From assembly GCA_030066245.1 (NCBI GenBank), contig JASJBY010000034.1, positions 1 to 22,283 on the forward strand: DNA of 22,283 bases. The letters are read 5' to 3'. The notes below the pieces were generated by a model. That model had not been told where the DNA came from, did no database searches, and saw only the letters and a list, made by a program, of their open reading frames with translations. Of the stretch, positions 1 to 7,268 are shown one piece after another; within the stretch, counting starts at the first letter, position 1, and each line of letters opens with the position of its first letter. The stretch comes from Gammaproteobacteria bacterium. Lineage in GTDB: Bacteria > Pseudomonadota > Gammaproteobacteria > JAABTG01. Position numbers and translations under genes: made by a program.

Positions 1-81
1 GCGTCCATAGCCCGGCCTCACCGTCACCTTGTCGCCAAGCTCCCCCAAGTTCTGAACCTTTTCCAAGAGAATGACTTGCAT
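1..81 (-). CDS. rplI: 50S ribosomal protein L9, N-terminal part (runs off the window)
   Basis: The reverse strand from the ATG at 81 reads MQVILLEKVQNLGELGDKVT, then VRPGYGR. This is the conserved start of bacterial ribosomal protein L9, whose N-terminal domain binds 23S rRNA at the base of the L1 stalk. Only the first 27 codons are present and the gene continues beyond position 1. A GAGGTGA-type ribosome binding site lies a few bases upstream. It is the last visible gene of the rpsF-rpsR-DUF2232-rplI cluster, about 60 bp downstream of the membrane protein gene and probably co-transcribed with it. Confidence 0.93.
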   Translation of the reverse strand, partial: MQVILLEKVQNLGELGDKVTVRPGYGR

Positions 82-140
82 CGTTCATCACCTCACGAAC
101 CTTGTCTGCCCGCCGGGCAAACGCCCCCAGTTTCAATAAC

Positions 141-1046
141 CTACGCGGCGCCCAGGCGTGCGCGCACATCCACAAAGGCGTCCACCAAGCCGCCCGCAGC
201 GAGTGCCAGTACCAGGTAAATGTTCACGGGCACGAACAGAAGCAGGACGACGTAGAGAACCACCAGCCACACCACTGAGGCGCCGCGACTCGCCACTATC
301 GCATGGACCACAGCCAGGCCTTGAACCGTGTACACGGCCACCGCCAGTGTCACCAGCTCGATTCCCAGGGAGCCGAAGGCGTCCCTGGCCATAGGTACGA
401 CCACCAATACCACCAGCGTGCCGACGGCAATGCGGCGGTCCAGCCGCAGGGCCCGAAATTCCTTTCCGAACCCGCCCGGGTTGTACAGCAGGGCCTGCCA
501 CCAGCGACCCAGCAACACGGACAACAGCACGCCGAGTAAGGTCAGGGCAACCACCAGGCCCGTCATCAACCGCGCGGCCCCGGCTACCGCCTCAGGCTGT
601 ACGGTGATCTCGCTCTGCTCGAGCATGGGCACCAGCGTCTGTTCCAGGAGCTCGCGCCACCACGCCTCCGGCGACGCAAACGCGGCATGCGTGCCCAGCA
701 GAACCAGGACTCCAAGCAAGCCCGCCGCGGCGAGCGTTGCGCCCTGGGACGCTGTTGCCTTGAGCAGCAGCGACAGCAGCCATACCGGCAGCCAAAGCAA
801 GAGCATCAAGACCAGCGCCGGCATGGGTGAGCCCAGCAGGAGCCAGGTCAGAATGCCCGCGGCGAAACCCGCGCCGGCCATCACCAGGACACCCTCGCGG
901 GGTCCGTGACGCAACGTCACCAAGCCGATGGCGGCGGCACCCAAATAGCTCAACGGCGCCAGGATCACCGACAGAACAGTGAAAACCGCAGCCACCATCA
1001 CCGCCTGGGAGCGGCCGCGCATGATGAAGCCCGCGATTGCCCGCAC
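141..1046 (-). CDS. DUF2232 family polytopic membrane protein of the rpsR-rplI cluster
   Basis: A 301-residue protein made almost entirely of hydrophobic segments (roughly eight, for example around residues 15-35, 45-65, 70-90, 105-120, 160-180, 205-220, 235-250 and 260-285). This pattern, together with a position between rpsR and rplI, is typical of the DUF2232/YybS-like membrane proteins found there in many gammaproteobacteria that lack priB. Function is unknown; some relatives have been likened to ECF-type substrate-binding membrane proteins, but nothing here identifies a substrate. The start is a GTG at 1046 with a GGAG about 10 bases upstream. An ATG at residue 9 (position 1022) has no visible ribosome binding site. 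It lies 27 bp after rpsR, so it is very likely in the same operon. Confidence 0.8.
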   Translation of the reverse strand: MRAIAGFIMRGRSQAVMVAAVFTVLSVILAPLSYLGAAAIGLVTLRHGPREGVLVMAGAGFAAGILTWLLLGSPMPALVLMLLLWLPVWLLSLLLKATASQGATLAAAGLLGVLVLLGTHAAFASPEAWWRELLEQTLVPMLEQSEITVQPEAVAGAARLMTGLVVALTLLGVLLSVLLGRWWQALLYNPGGFGKEFRALRLDRRIAVGTLVVLVVVPMARDAFGSLGIELVTLAVAVYTVQGLAVVHAIVASRGASVVWLVVLYVVLLLFVPVNIYLVLALAAGGLVDAFVDVRARLGAA

Positions 1047-1073
1047 GCTGCTCAGGCTCCGGTGCCAGGCTGC

Positions 1074-1301
1074 CTATTCGTGTTGATCGGTGTAAGGCAG
1101 CAACGCCAGATAGCGTGCCCGCTTGACGGCCGTTGCGAGCTGGCGTTGATACTTGGAGCGCGTGCCGGTGATCCGGCTCGGCACGATCTTGCCCGTCTCT
1201 GTAACGTATGCCTTGAGCGTGGCGAGATCCTTGTAGTCGATCTCCTTCACCCCTTCGGCAGTGAAGCGGCAGTATTTTCTGCGCCGGAAGTAACGTCCCA
1301 T
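1074..1301 (-). CDS. rpsR: 30S ribosomal protein S18
   Basis: A 75-residue basic protein starting MGRYFRRRKYCRFTAEG and containing the hallmark S18 core (IDYKDLATLKAYVTETGKI, then PSRITGTRSKYQRQLATAVK). Full length for the family. S18 binds the 30S platform as a heterodimer with S6, whose gene lies immediately upstream. The gap to rpsF is 43 bp and an AGAGGT ribosome binding site precedes the ATG. The cysteine and arginine cluster near the N-terminus (RRRKYC) is the usual form. Confidence 0.97.
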   Translation of the reverse strand: MGRYFRRRKYCRFTAEGVKEIDYKDLATLKAYVTETGKIVPSRITGTRSKYQRQLATAVKRARYLALLPYTDQHE

Positions 1302-1344
1302 GGTAGACCTCTGGTAACTGGCTTAGGCTGCGTCGACGACGCGA

Positions 1345-1800
1345 TCAGTGGGTAACGGCGGGCTCCTCGGCCGCAGCGCCGGTCTCGGCCTCGGGTTTGG
1401 CCTCCGGCTCTCGGCCACCCCCACGCTCGGACCGACCGCTCCTGTTGTCCCTGTCACCCGACGACCTCTCCTCCCGCTCGTCACTCGGCTTGGCCATTGG
1501 GGACGGCTCGGCGATGGCCTCGTTACGCCGAATCACCAGGTTCCGCAGCACGGCATCGTTGAACTTGAACGCGCTCGTGAGCTCGTCCAGGGTTTCCTGG
1601 GGACACTCCACGTTCATCAGGACGTAATGAGCCTTGTGCACCTTGTTGATGGGGTATGCGAGCTGGCGCCGGCCCCAGTCCTCGAGACGGTGGATTTTGC
1701 CCTCGCTGCCCTCGATCATGGCCCGGTAACGGTCAAGCATGGCGGGCACCTGCTCGCTCTGGTCCGGATGGACCATGAACACAATCTCGTAGTGTCGCAT
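1345..1800 (-). CDS. rpsF: 30S ribosomal protein S6 with a long charged C-terminal tail
   Basis: The protein starts MRHYEIVFMVHPDQSEQVPA and carries the S6 core, including LEDWGRRQLAYPINKVHKAH. S6 pairs with S18 on the 30S platform. The frame is open for a further 57 codons upstream, but the ATG at 1800 is the start because it begins the conserved domain and has a GGAG ribosome binding site 8 bases upstream. At 151 residues it is somewhat longer than the E. coli protein. After about residue 105 it becomes a low-complexity tail rich in Arg, Ser, Glu and Gly, ending in an acidic Glu/Ala segment. In E. coli the S6 C-terminus is polyglutamylated by RimK; this protein ends EEPAVTH rather than in glutamates, so that modification is not predicted from the end itself. 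Confidence 0.96.
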   Translation of the reverse strand: MRHYEIVFMVHPDQSEQVPAMLDRYRAMIEGSEGKIHRLEDWGRRQLAYPINKVHKAHYVLMNVECPQETLDELTSAFKFNDAVLRNLVIRRNEAIAEPSPMAKPSDEREERSSGDRDNRSGRSERGGGREPEAKPEAETGAAAEEPAVTH

Positions 1801-1825
1801 CGACGTCTCCTTGTGGTTTGAGCAG

Positions 1826-1847
1826 CCTTCCGCAGCAGGCGGTAAGG
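1826..1847 (-). promoter_or_regulatory. Leader hairpin of the rpsF mRNA, candidate S6:S18 autoregulatory element
   Basis: In the 5' leader, 26-47 bases before the rpsF ATG, the transcript can form a short stem: CCUU pairs with AAGG, one bulged A, then CCGC pairs with GCGG around a CUGCU loop. A G-C pair extends the base. Autoregulatory RNAs upstream of rpsF that are bound by the S6:S18 dimer and display a bulged CCG are known in bacteria. The location and CCG content fit. The exact fold does not obviously match the published motif, so this remains a candidate. Confidence 0.35.
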
Positions 1848-1898
1848 CAAGGAGTTGTGCATGTGGAGACCCGGCTTCGCGGGCCCGAAAAGCCCGGA

Positions 1899-1927
1899 AT
1901 TGTATGGAATCCCGCCATCCCACACAA
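1899..1927 (-). promoter_or_regulatory. Sigma-70 type promoter of the rpsF operon
   Basis: On the minus strand TTGTGT (1927-1922) is followed by a 17-bp spacer and TACAAT (1904-1899). The -10 matches consensus at five of six positions; the -35 shares only the TTG. Transcription would begin near 1892, giving a leader of about 90 nucleotides before rpsF. No other hexamer pair in the gap between rpsF and the divergent hydrolase gene looks better placed. Confidence 0.5.
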
Positions 1928-1994
1928 CCTCTGCAGGCCGCGCCGCCGGGGCAGGCGCACCGTGTGGCCAACCGAAAACTCGGCCAGACAGGAA

Positions 1995-2038
1995 TTCTTG
2001 ACCTAGAATAAGAACCAGTCCTGTTCTTGACCTAGAAT
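1995..2038. repeat. 15-bp exact direct repeat in the divergent intergenic region
   Basis: TTCTTGACCTAGAAT occurs at 1995-2009 and again, identically, at 2024-2038, a 29-bp period (nearly three helical turns). A partial third relative, GACCTATTCT, follows at about 2041-2050. The pair lies between the rpsF operon promoter and the hydrolase gene that starts at 2114. It could be an operator read by a DNA-binding protein on one face of the helix, or a small tandem duplication. No matching regulator gene is adjacent. Confidence 0.6.
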
Positions 2039-2113
2039 GAGACCTATTCTGGCTGACCTCTCGAGACACTGCCGTTTAGTGAGCCCAGTCTTACCCTTCG
2101 CTGCAAACCACCC

Positions 2114-3934
2114 ATGCGAGTAATGTTCCCCCGGCTGTTCTTGCGCTGCGCGTGGCCCGCCTGCGTTCTCAGCTTTCTGGCTGGCTGCGCCGGCTCCGCA
2201 TCCAAACCTGATACGGTAGCCACCGAGCGCTACGAGAACACGCGCACGCAGTCGGCTGAGCTGATCCGGGAGCAGATGGAGGCCAATGGGGTCGTCGGCC
2301 TCAGCATTGCTCTGGTGGACGATCAGAGCATGGTCTGGGCGCAAGGGTTTGGCTATGCCGACGAGACCAGGAACATACCGGCCAGCCCGCAGACCGTCTA
2401 TCGGGCGGGCTCCATCGCCAAGCTGCTGACGAGCCTGGCGGTCATGCGGCTGGAAGAACAGGGCAAGCTGGACATCGACCAGGCGCTGGCCGCCTACATC
2501 CCGCGATTCTCGGTGAAGAGCCGCTTCTCCGAGATTGACCCGATCACGCCGCGAAACGTCATGAGCCACCACGCGGGGCTGCCCTGCGACCTGAACAAGG
2601 GCATGTGGAGCGACGCGAAGCTTACCGACGTGGCAGACGGGCTCAAGAACGAGTATCTGGCCTATCCGCCCGACTACGTATTCGCCTACTCCAACGTGGG
2701 CTACACGCTGCTCGGCCACATGATCCAGGAGGTCACAGGCCAGGACTTCGTGACCTACATGGACCGGGAGATTCTGCACCCCATGGGCATGAATCACTCC
2801 TCCTTCGTGCTGGAGCCCCACATGGCACCCTACTTCTCCCGGGGATATCGAAACGGCAGTGAGGAGGCACCGCTACCCATGCGAGACCTGCCGGCAGTAT
2901 CCCTCTATGCCAACGTGCTGGACCTGAGCCGTTTCATGATGACGGTGTTCGCCGGCGGCTACGCTGGCCATCGCGAGCTGGTCATGAGGGCCTCCCTTCA
3001 GGAAATGCTCGAGCCACAGAATACCGACGTGCCCCTCGACTTCGACTTCCGGGTCGGGCTGGGCTGGTTTTTGGAGGGCCGCAGCGACGGGGCAGTCGGG
3101 CCGGTGGCGCTGCACGGCGGCACGACCCTGCTCTTCAACAGTCAGATCATCATCCTGCCCCGCCACAAGCTGGGCGTCGTAGTGCTGTCGAACACGAGCC
3201 ACAGCCGATACATGGTCGCAAGCGTTGCCGAGACAGCCCTGAAGCTGGCGCTGCAAGAGAAAACAGGCATTGCTCCGCCGCCTGTCCTGTTTGCGGAACG
3301 AACCCCACCGGACACTATTGCCGGCGCTGTCAGCCACCGGGCAGACGGCCAGTATGCAACCGACCTCGGCCTGATCGAGATCACGCCCAAGGTGGGTCAG
3401 CTCTGTGCGTGCAACATCGGAACAACGCTGGACGTGGCCCCGCTGCCGGACGGCTGGTTCCAGACCCAGCCCAGTGTTGGAAGCAGACTTCCCCTCGGCT
3501 ACGAAAAGCTCTCCAGGCTACAGTTCACCAGCAGAGAGGTGGACGGCAAGGAGGTGCTGGTCATGCGCGGCAAGGACAAGGAATACCTGCTGGGTGCAAA
3601 GGTGCCTGACCGCCCCATCCCGCGTGCTTGGCTACGGAGGATAGGCAGCTATGAGGTAGTGAACGAGGATCCCCACTTCCCCGTGGAAGACGTAAGACTG
3701 GAAAGCAGCGAAGGCCTGCTCCACCTGCGTTACCGCATGCCCAAGCTGTCCCATCGGGAAATCGCCGTACCCATCACCGCCGTCTCCGATCACGAGGCCA
3801 TCACCGTGGGCCTGGGTCGCACCCGGGGCGAGACCGTAAGCATCATCGAGGTCGACGGAGAGGAACGCCTGCTCTACTCAGGCTACGAAGCCACGCGTAA
3901 GGGAAGAGACTGGGAGATAGCGGATAGGGAATAG
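2114..3934 (+). CDS. Lipoprotein serine hydrolase of the beta-lactamase/penicillin-binding fold (class C-like)
   Basis: A 606-residue protein. Residues 1-25 are a lipoprotein signal peptide with lipobox LAGC (Cys25), so the mature protein is probably anchored to a membrane facing the periplasm. The catalytic domain spans about residues 45-380. It has the nucleophile motif SIAK (Ser100, Lys103), YSN (Tyr192, Asn194) and HGG (His334), the set used by class C beta-lactamases, esterases such as EstB, and D-amino peptidases. The substrate cannot be told from sequence. Residues about 385-606 form an extra C-terminal region with no motif I recognise; similar extensions are often beta-rich. No ribosome binding site is obvious before the ATG at 2114; a second in-frame ATG at residue 4 would still leave a signal peptide. 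It stands alone, divergent from rpsF and convergent with rlmB. Confidence 0.87.
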   Translation: MRVMFPRLFLRCAWPACVLSFLAGCAGSASKPDTVATERYENTRTQSAELIREQMEANGVVGLSIALVDDQSMVWAQGFGYADETRNIPASPQTVYRAGSIAKLLTSLAVMRLEEQGKLDIDQALAAYIPRFSVKSRFSEIDPITPRNVMSHHAGLPCDLNKGMWSDAKLTDVADGLKNEYLAYPPDYVFAYSNVGYTLLGHMIQEVTGQDFVTYMDREILHPMGMNHSSFVLEPHMAPYFSRGYRNGSEEAPLPMRDLPAVSLYANVLDLSRFMMTVFAGGYAGHRELVMRASLQEMLEPQNTDVPLDFDFRVGLGWFLEGRSDGAVGPVALHGGTTLLFNSQIIILPRHKLGVVVLSNTSHSRYMVASVAETALKLALQEKTGIAPPPVLFAERTPPDTIAGAVSHRADGQYATDLGLIEITPKVGQLCACNIGTTLDVAPLPDGWFQTQPSVGSRLPLGYEKLSRLQFTSREVDGKEVLVMRGKDKEYLLGAKVPDRPIPRAWLRRIGSYEVVNEDPHFPVEDVRLESSEGLLHLRYRMPKLSHREIAVPITAVSDHEAITVGLGRTRGETVSIIEVDGEERLLYSGYEATRKGRDWEIADRE

Positions 3935-4093
3935 TGACTGGTGAGTAGTGAGTGGTGAGTAGCGAACGGTTAAGAGTGGACGGTTGCGAGAGAGCGGTTA
4001 TTTGGGAACGTTGTCTCTGGTTGCTTCACGCTTCACGCTTCACGAGTCTCTATTCACTAATCACCACTCACTGCTCACTGCTCACTTATTCAC
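3932..4093. repeat. Degenerate heptamer repeat tract with inverted halves between convergent genes
   Basis: The left half (about 3935-3965) consists of GTGAGTAGTGAGTGGTGAGTA-type 7-bp units. The right half (about 4028-4088) carries the complementary kinds of unit: repeated CTTCACG, then CACTAATCACCACTCACTGC and more CTGCTCACT units. The transcript of either strand could fold into a long imperfect hairpin, which could act as a two-way terminator for the convergent hydrolase and rlmB genes. The stop codon of rlmB (4082-4084) lies inside the right half. Short tandemly repeated heptamers of this style are known from cyanobacteria and other bacteria. The family here is named by appearance only. 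Confidence 0.7.
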
Positions 4094-4825
4094 CCCCCGC
4101 TGCCTTACGGCCTCGAACAGGCAGACGCCGGCGGCCACTGACACATTGAGGCTTTCCACGCGGCCTCGCATGGGGATGCTGACCAGGAGGTCGCACTGCT
4201 CTTTAGTCAGACGTCGCAGGCCCTTGCCCTCGCCGCCCAGGACCAGCACCAGGGGTCCGCGCAGGTCCGCCGTATACAGGCTCTCATGGGCCGTGTGCGC
4301 CGTACCGACGATCCAGAGGCCACGTTCCCGCAGGCGTGCTAGTGTCCTTGCCAGATTGGTCACGCGGACGAACGCCATCGACTCGGCAGCGCCGCTCGCT
4401 ACCTTGTGTACCGTGGCCGTCAGCCCGACGGCCCGGTCGCGCGGCACGATGACCGCATGCACGCCGCTTGCATCGGCGCTGCGCAGGCACGCGCCGAGGT
4501 TGTGAGGGTCCTGAACGCCATCTAGCGCGAGCAGCAATGGCGGCCCCTCCAGGCGGTCGAGCAGGGGATCCAAGTCCGGCTCGGCCAGCGCGGGCACTCC
4601 ACGGTACTCCGCCAGGACGCCCTGATGCCGAACGCCCGGCGCCATCTGGTCCAGGGTTCGGCGCTCAACGCGGTTCACGGGGACGCGGGCGCGATGCGCG
4701 GCTTCCAGTATTCTCTGTAGACGGGCATCGCGGCGCTCCGTCTGTACCCAGATTTCCACGACTGCGTCCCCATCCTCCGCCAGCAGGGTCGCCACCGTGT
4801 GCAGACCGAATACCTTTTTGCTCAC
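4082..4825 (-). CDS. rlmB: 23S rRNA (guanosine-2'-O-)-methyltransferase RlmB
   Basis: A 247-residue SpoU/TrmH-type SPOUT methyltransferase. It transfers a methyl group from S-adenosylmethionine to the 2'-OH of a guanosine in the 23S peptidyl transferase region (Gm2251 in E. coli). An N-terminal RNA-binding domain (about 1-75) precedes the catalytic domain, which shows the three SpoU motifs: DGVQDPHNLGACLRSADASG (about 103-122), LVLGGEGKGLR (about 193-203) and IPMRGRVESLNVSVAAGVCL (about 216-235). The start is a GTG at 4825, 20 bp after rnr. The rnr-rlmB pairing is the classic gammaproteobacterial arrangement. The last codons and the TGA stop come from the heptamer repeat tract, so the C-terminus may have been changed slightly by repeat expansion. 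Confidence 0.95.
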   Translation of the reverse strand: MSKKVFGLHTVATLLAEDGDAVVEIWVQTERRDARLQRILEAAHRARVPVNRVERRTLDQMAPGVRHQGVLAEYRGVPALAEPDLDPLLDRLEGPPLLLALDGVQDPHNLGACLRSADASGVHAVIVPRDRAVGLTATVHKVASGAAESMAFVRVTNLARTLARLRERGLWIVGTAHTAHESLYTADLRGPLVLVLGGEGKGLRRLTKEQCDLLVSIPMRGRVESLNVSVAAGVCLFEAVRQRGVNK

Positions 4826-4845
4826 GGTGTGGTTCGGCCGGCGCC

Positions 4846-7077
4846 TTACCTGCGCCGCTTGCCCCGGGGGGTGCGCACCCGTTTGCGTCCGGCGGGCTCC
4901 TGCACGAGTTCAAAGTCGATCTTGCGCTCGTCCAGATCCACGCGCACGACCTTCACGCGCAATGGATCACCCAGACGGTAGATGGTGCCGGTGCGCTCCC
5001 CAAGGAGGCGGTGATGCACCGGCTCGAAATGGTAGTAGTCGTTCCGCAGCGCGGTGACATGCACCAGCCCTTGCACATAGATTTCATCCAACTCGACGAA
5101 GATGCCGAAGGAGGTCACGGCGACGATCACGCCGTCGAACTCCTCCCCCACTTTCTCCAGCATGTACTCGCATTTCAGCCAGTCGATGGCATCACGGGTC
5201 GCGTCGTCGGCCCGCCGCTCGGTCGCGGAGCAATGCTCACCGACGGCACCCATGTCGGTCTGAAAGCCGGTGCTGAAGTCATCGGGCTTTCCCTTTCGCA
5301 GCAGGTGGCGGATGGCACGGTGCACGAGCAGATCCGGGTAGCGCCGGATGGGCGACGTGAAATGGGCGTACGCGTCATGTGCCAGACCGAAGTGCCCCAC
5401 GTTGTCCGGGCTGTAAACGGCCTGAGCAAGGGAACGCAGCAGCACGGTCTGGATCAGATGTCGGTCGGCACGCCCCGCGAGCCCGGCCAACAGCATCCCG
5501 TAGTGCCTGGGCTTCGGCTCGCTGCCTCCTTTCAGTCGCAAGCCCACCTCGGCCAGGAACTCCCTCAGCTCCGCCAGCTTATCCGCCGACGGGGGCTCAT
5601 GGATCCGGTATAGGGTCGGCATCCGATTTCGCGTGAGATAACGGGCAGCAGCTACGTTGGCGGCAACCATACATTCTTCGATCAGCCGGTGGGCATCGTT
5701 ACGCTCTCTTGGGTCTATGCGCTCGATCTTCTTGTCGGCACCGAAAACAATCTGTGTCTCGGTGGAATCGAAGTCGATCGCCCCGCGCGTCTCACGGGCC
5801 TTGCGCAGCACCTGGTAAAGCGCGAACAGGTCTTCCAGGTGAGGCAAGAGCTGCTCGTGTTTCTTGCGCACCCGCTTGCTCCGTTCCACCAGCATCGCTG
5901 CCGCGTCGTCGTAGGTCAGCCGGGCGTGGGAACGCATAACCCCCTCGAAGAAGCGGGAGCGCGTGATGCGGCCCGCCTTGTCCACGTAGATCTCGCAGAC
6001 CATGCAGAGTCGATCCACGTGGGGATTGAGGGAACACAGGCCGTTGGACAGAACTTCCGGGAGCATGGGCACGACCCGCCCCGGAAAATAGACGGAGTTG
6101 GCTCTGGCGTATGCCTCCTGGTCAAGGGCCGTACCGGGTTTGACATAGGCCGAGACGTCGGCAATCGCCACCAGCAAACGCCAGCCTCGGGGCTTGCTCT
6201 CACAGAACACCGCGTCATCGAAGTCCTTGGCATCAGGCCCGTCGATGGTCACGAGAGGCACGTGACGGATGTCGACCCGGCCCTGCTTGGCTGACTTGGG
6301 CACCTTCATGCCGAGGCCTTCGATCTCGGCGAGCACGGCTTCCGGCCATTCGAAAGGGATCCCGTGGGAGCGAATGGCGATGTCGATCTCCATGCCCGGG
6401 GCCATGTGGGCGCCCAGAACCTCCACCACCTTGCCCACCGGGCGCGCGCGTTTGCTGGGCTGCTCCACCAGCTCAACCACGACAATCTCCCCTTCTTTGG
6501 CGTTGGCGCGGTGCTCCGTAGGAACCAGGATGTCGTGGCCGAAGCGTGCATTGTCCGGGACGACGACGCCGATTCCGGACTCGGTGAAGAAGCGTCCGAC
6601 GAGCTGCTCGGTGTTGTGCTCGAGCACCTGCACCAGGGACGCCTCCCGCCGACCGCGCCGATCGACGCCCGCTACCCGCACCAAAGCGCGGTCGCCGTGC
6701 ATGAGCTCGCGCATCTGCCGGGGCGAGAGGTACAGATGGTCGCCGCCCTCGTCCGGCGCCAGGAAGCCGTACCCATCCGGGTGCCCCATGACCCGGCCGC
6801 GAACCAGGTCCAGCTTGTCCACAGGGCCGTAGCCCCTGCGACGGTTACGTACCAGCTGGCCGTCGCGCACCATGGCGTCCAGCCGCCGCTGCACGGCATC
6901 GCCCCGTTGTTCATCCAGTTCCAGCTCCTCGCAAAGCCGCTCCCAGGTCGCCGGCTTGCCGCGCTCGCCGAGATACGCCATCAGGTACTCACGGCTGGGG
7001 ATGGGACGCTCGTAAAGCCGCGCCTCGCGCGCTGCATAAGGATCCTTCTTCTGCCAGGTTTTCTTCTTCGGTGTCAT
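4846..7077 (-). CDS. rnr: Exoribonuclease R
   Basis: A 743-residue 3'-5' exoribonuclease of the RNB family that degrades structured RNA and takes part in rRNA, tmRNA-linked and stress-related turnover. In order: a basic N-terminus and winged-helix region (about 1-85), cold-shock domains (about 90-240), the RNB catalytic domain (about 260-590) with the metal-binding motif DGPDAKDFDDAVF near residues 277-289, an S1 domain (about 640-720, including GVIVAVTSFGIFVELDEIYV) and a basic tail ending RGKRRR. The ATG at 7077 is preferred because GGAAGG lies just upstream and the protein then starts MTPKKKTW. A GTG at 7098 would add seven residues. It is the first gene of an rnr-rlmB operon, divergent from the tRNA-Leu gene. 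Confidence 0.95.
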   Translation of the reverse strand: MTPKKKTWQKKDPYAAREARLYERPIPSREYLMAYLGERGKPATWERLCEELELDEQRGDAVQRRLDAMVRDGQLVRNRRRGYGPVDKLDLVRGRVMGHPDGYGFLAPDEGGDHLYLSPRQMRELMHGDRALVRVAGVDRRGRREASLVQVLEHNTEQLVGRFFTESGIGVVVPDNARFGHDILVPTEHRANAKEGEIVVVELVEQPSKRARPVGKVVEVLGAHMAPGMEIDIAIRSHGIPFEWPEAVLAEIEGLGMKVPKSAKQGRVDIRHVPLVTIDGPDAKDFDDAVFCESKPRGWRLLVAIADVSAYVKPGTALDQEAYARANSVYFPGRVVPMLPEVLSNGLCSLNPHVDRLCMVCEIYVDKAGRITRSRFFEGVMRSHARLTYDDAAAMLVERSKRVRKKHEQLLPHLEDLFALYQVLRKARETRGAIDFDSTETQIVFGADKKIERIDPRERNDAHRLIEECMVAANVAAARYLTRNRMPTLYRIHEPPSADKLAELREFLAEVGLRLKGGSEPKPRHYGMLLAGLAGRADRHLIQTVLLRSLAQAVYSPDNVGHFGLAHDAYAHFTSPIRRYPDLLVHRAIRHLLRKGKPDDFSTGFQTDMGAVGEHCSATERRADDATRDAIDWLKCEYMLEKVGEEFDGVIVAVTSFGIFVELDEIYVQGLVHVTALRNDYYHFEPVHHRLLGERTGTIYRLGDPLRVKVVRVDLDERKIDFELVQEPAGRKRVRTPRGKRRR

Positions 7078-7101
7078 ATGCCTTCCGGACAACTGCACGC
7101 G

Positions 7102-7131
7102 TTGACAATGGGCCTTGCGTGCAGGTAAATT
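7102..7131 (+). promoter_or_regulatory. Promoter of the tRNA-Leu gene
   Basis: A perfect TTGACA at 7102-7107 is followed by an 18-bp spacer and TAAATT at 7126-7131 (four of six matches to TATAAT). The next bases, TCGCGCTCCGCG, form a GC-rich discriminator of the kind seen at stringently controlled stable-RNA promoters. Transcription would begin near 7139-7142, about 40 bases before the tRNA. The region also lies upstream of rnr on the other strand. Confidence 0.6.
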
Positions 7132-7179
7132 TCGCGCTCCGCGATAGGAGGGAGAGACGCTTTGCGATCCCTCGCCGAT

Positions 7180-7268
7180 GCCGAGGTGGCGGAATTGGTA
7201 GACGCGCCAGCTTCAGGTGCTGGTGGGAGGTAACTCCCGTGGAGGTTCAAGTCCTCTCCTCGGCACCA
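7180..7268 (+). tRNA. tRNA-Leu, anticodon CAG
   Basis: The 89-nucleotide sequence folds as a class II tRNA. The acceptor stem GCCGAGG pairs with CCTCGGC and is followed by a discriminator A and an encoded CCA (7266-7268). The anticodon stem CCAGC/GCTGG closes the loop TTCAGGT, giving anticodon CAG at 7214-7216, which decodes CUG. A long variable arm (GGGAGG-TAA-CTCCC) is typical of tRNA-Leu, and the T arm contains GGTTCAAGTCC. The CCA is genomically encoded. The gene marks the left edge of the accessory island; tRNA 3' ends are common integration targets. Confidence 0.97.

Noticed and set aside
1801..1971. 57-codon N-terminal extension of S6
   Set aside because: It precedes the conserved S6 start, which has its own GGAG; the promoter -10 and leader hairpin fall inside this stretch.
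2003..2821. 272-residue minus-strand frame
   Set aside because: It is the shadow of the serine hydrolase gene, which has signal peptide and catalytic motifs in the plus frame.
3932..4093. Repeat tract as a CRISPR or a gene
   Set aside because: The units are 7-bp and degenerate with no spacers; frames through it (including plus-strand 3952-4149 and 3984-4505) have no ribosome binding site and overlap rlmB on the other strand.
4468..7128. Long plus-strand open frames opposite rnr and rlmB
   Set aside because: They are antisense shadows of strongly conserved minus-strand genes in GC-rich DNA; the translations lack any domain.
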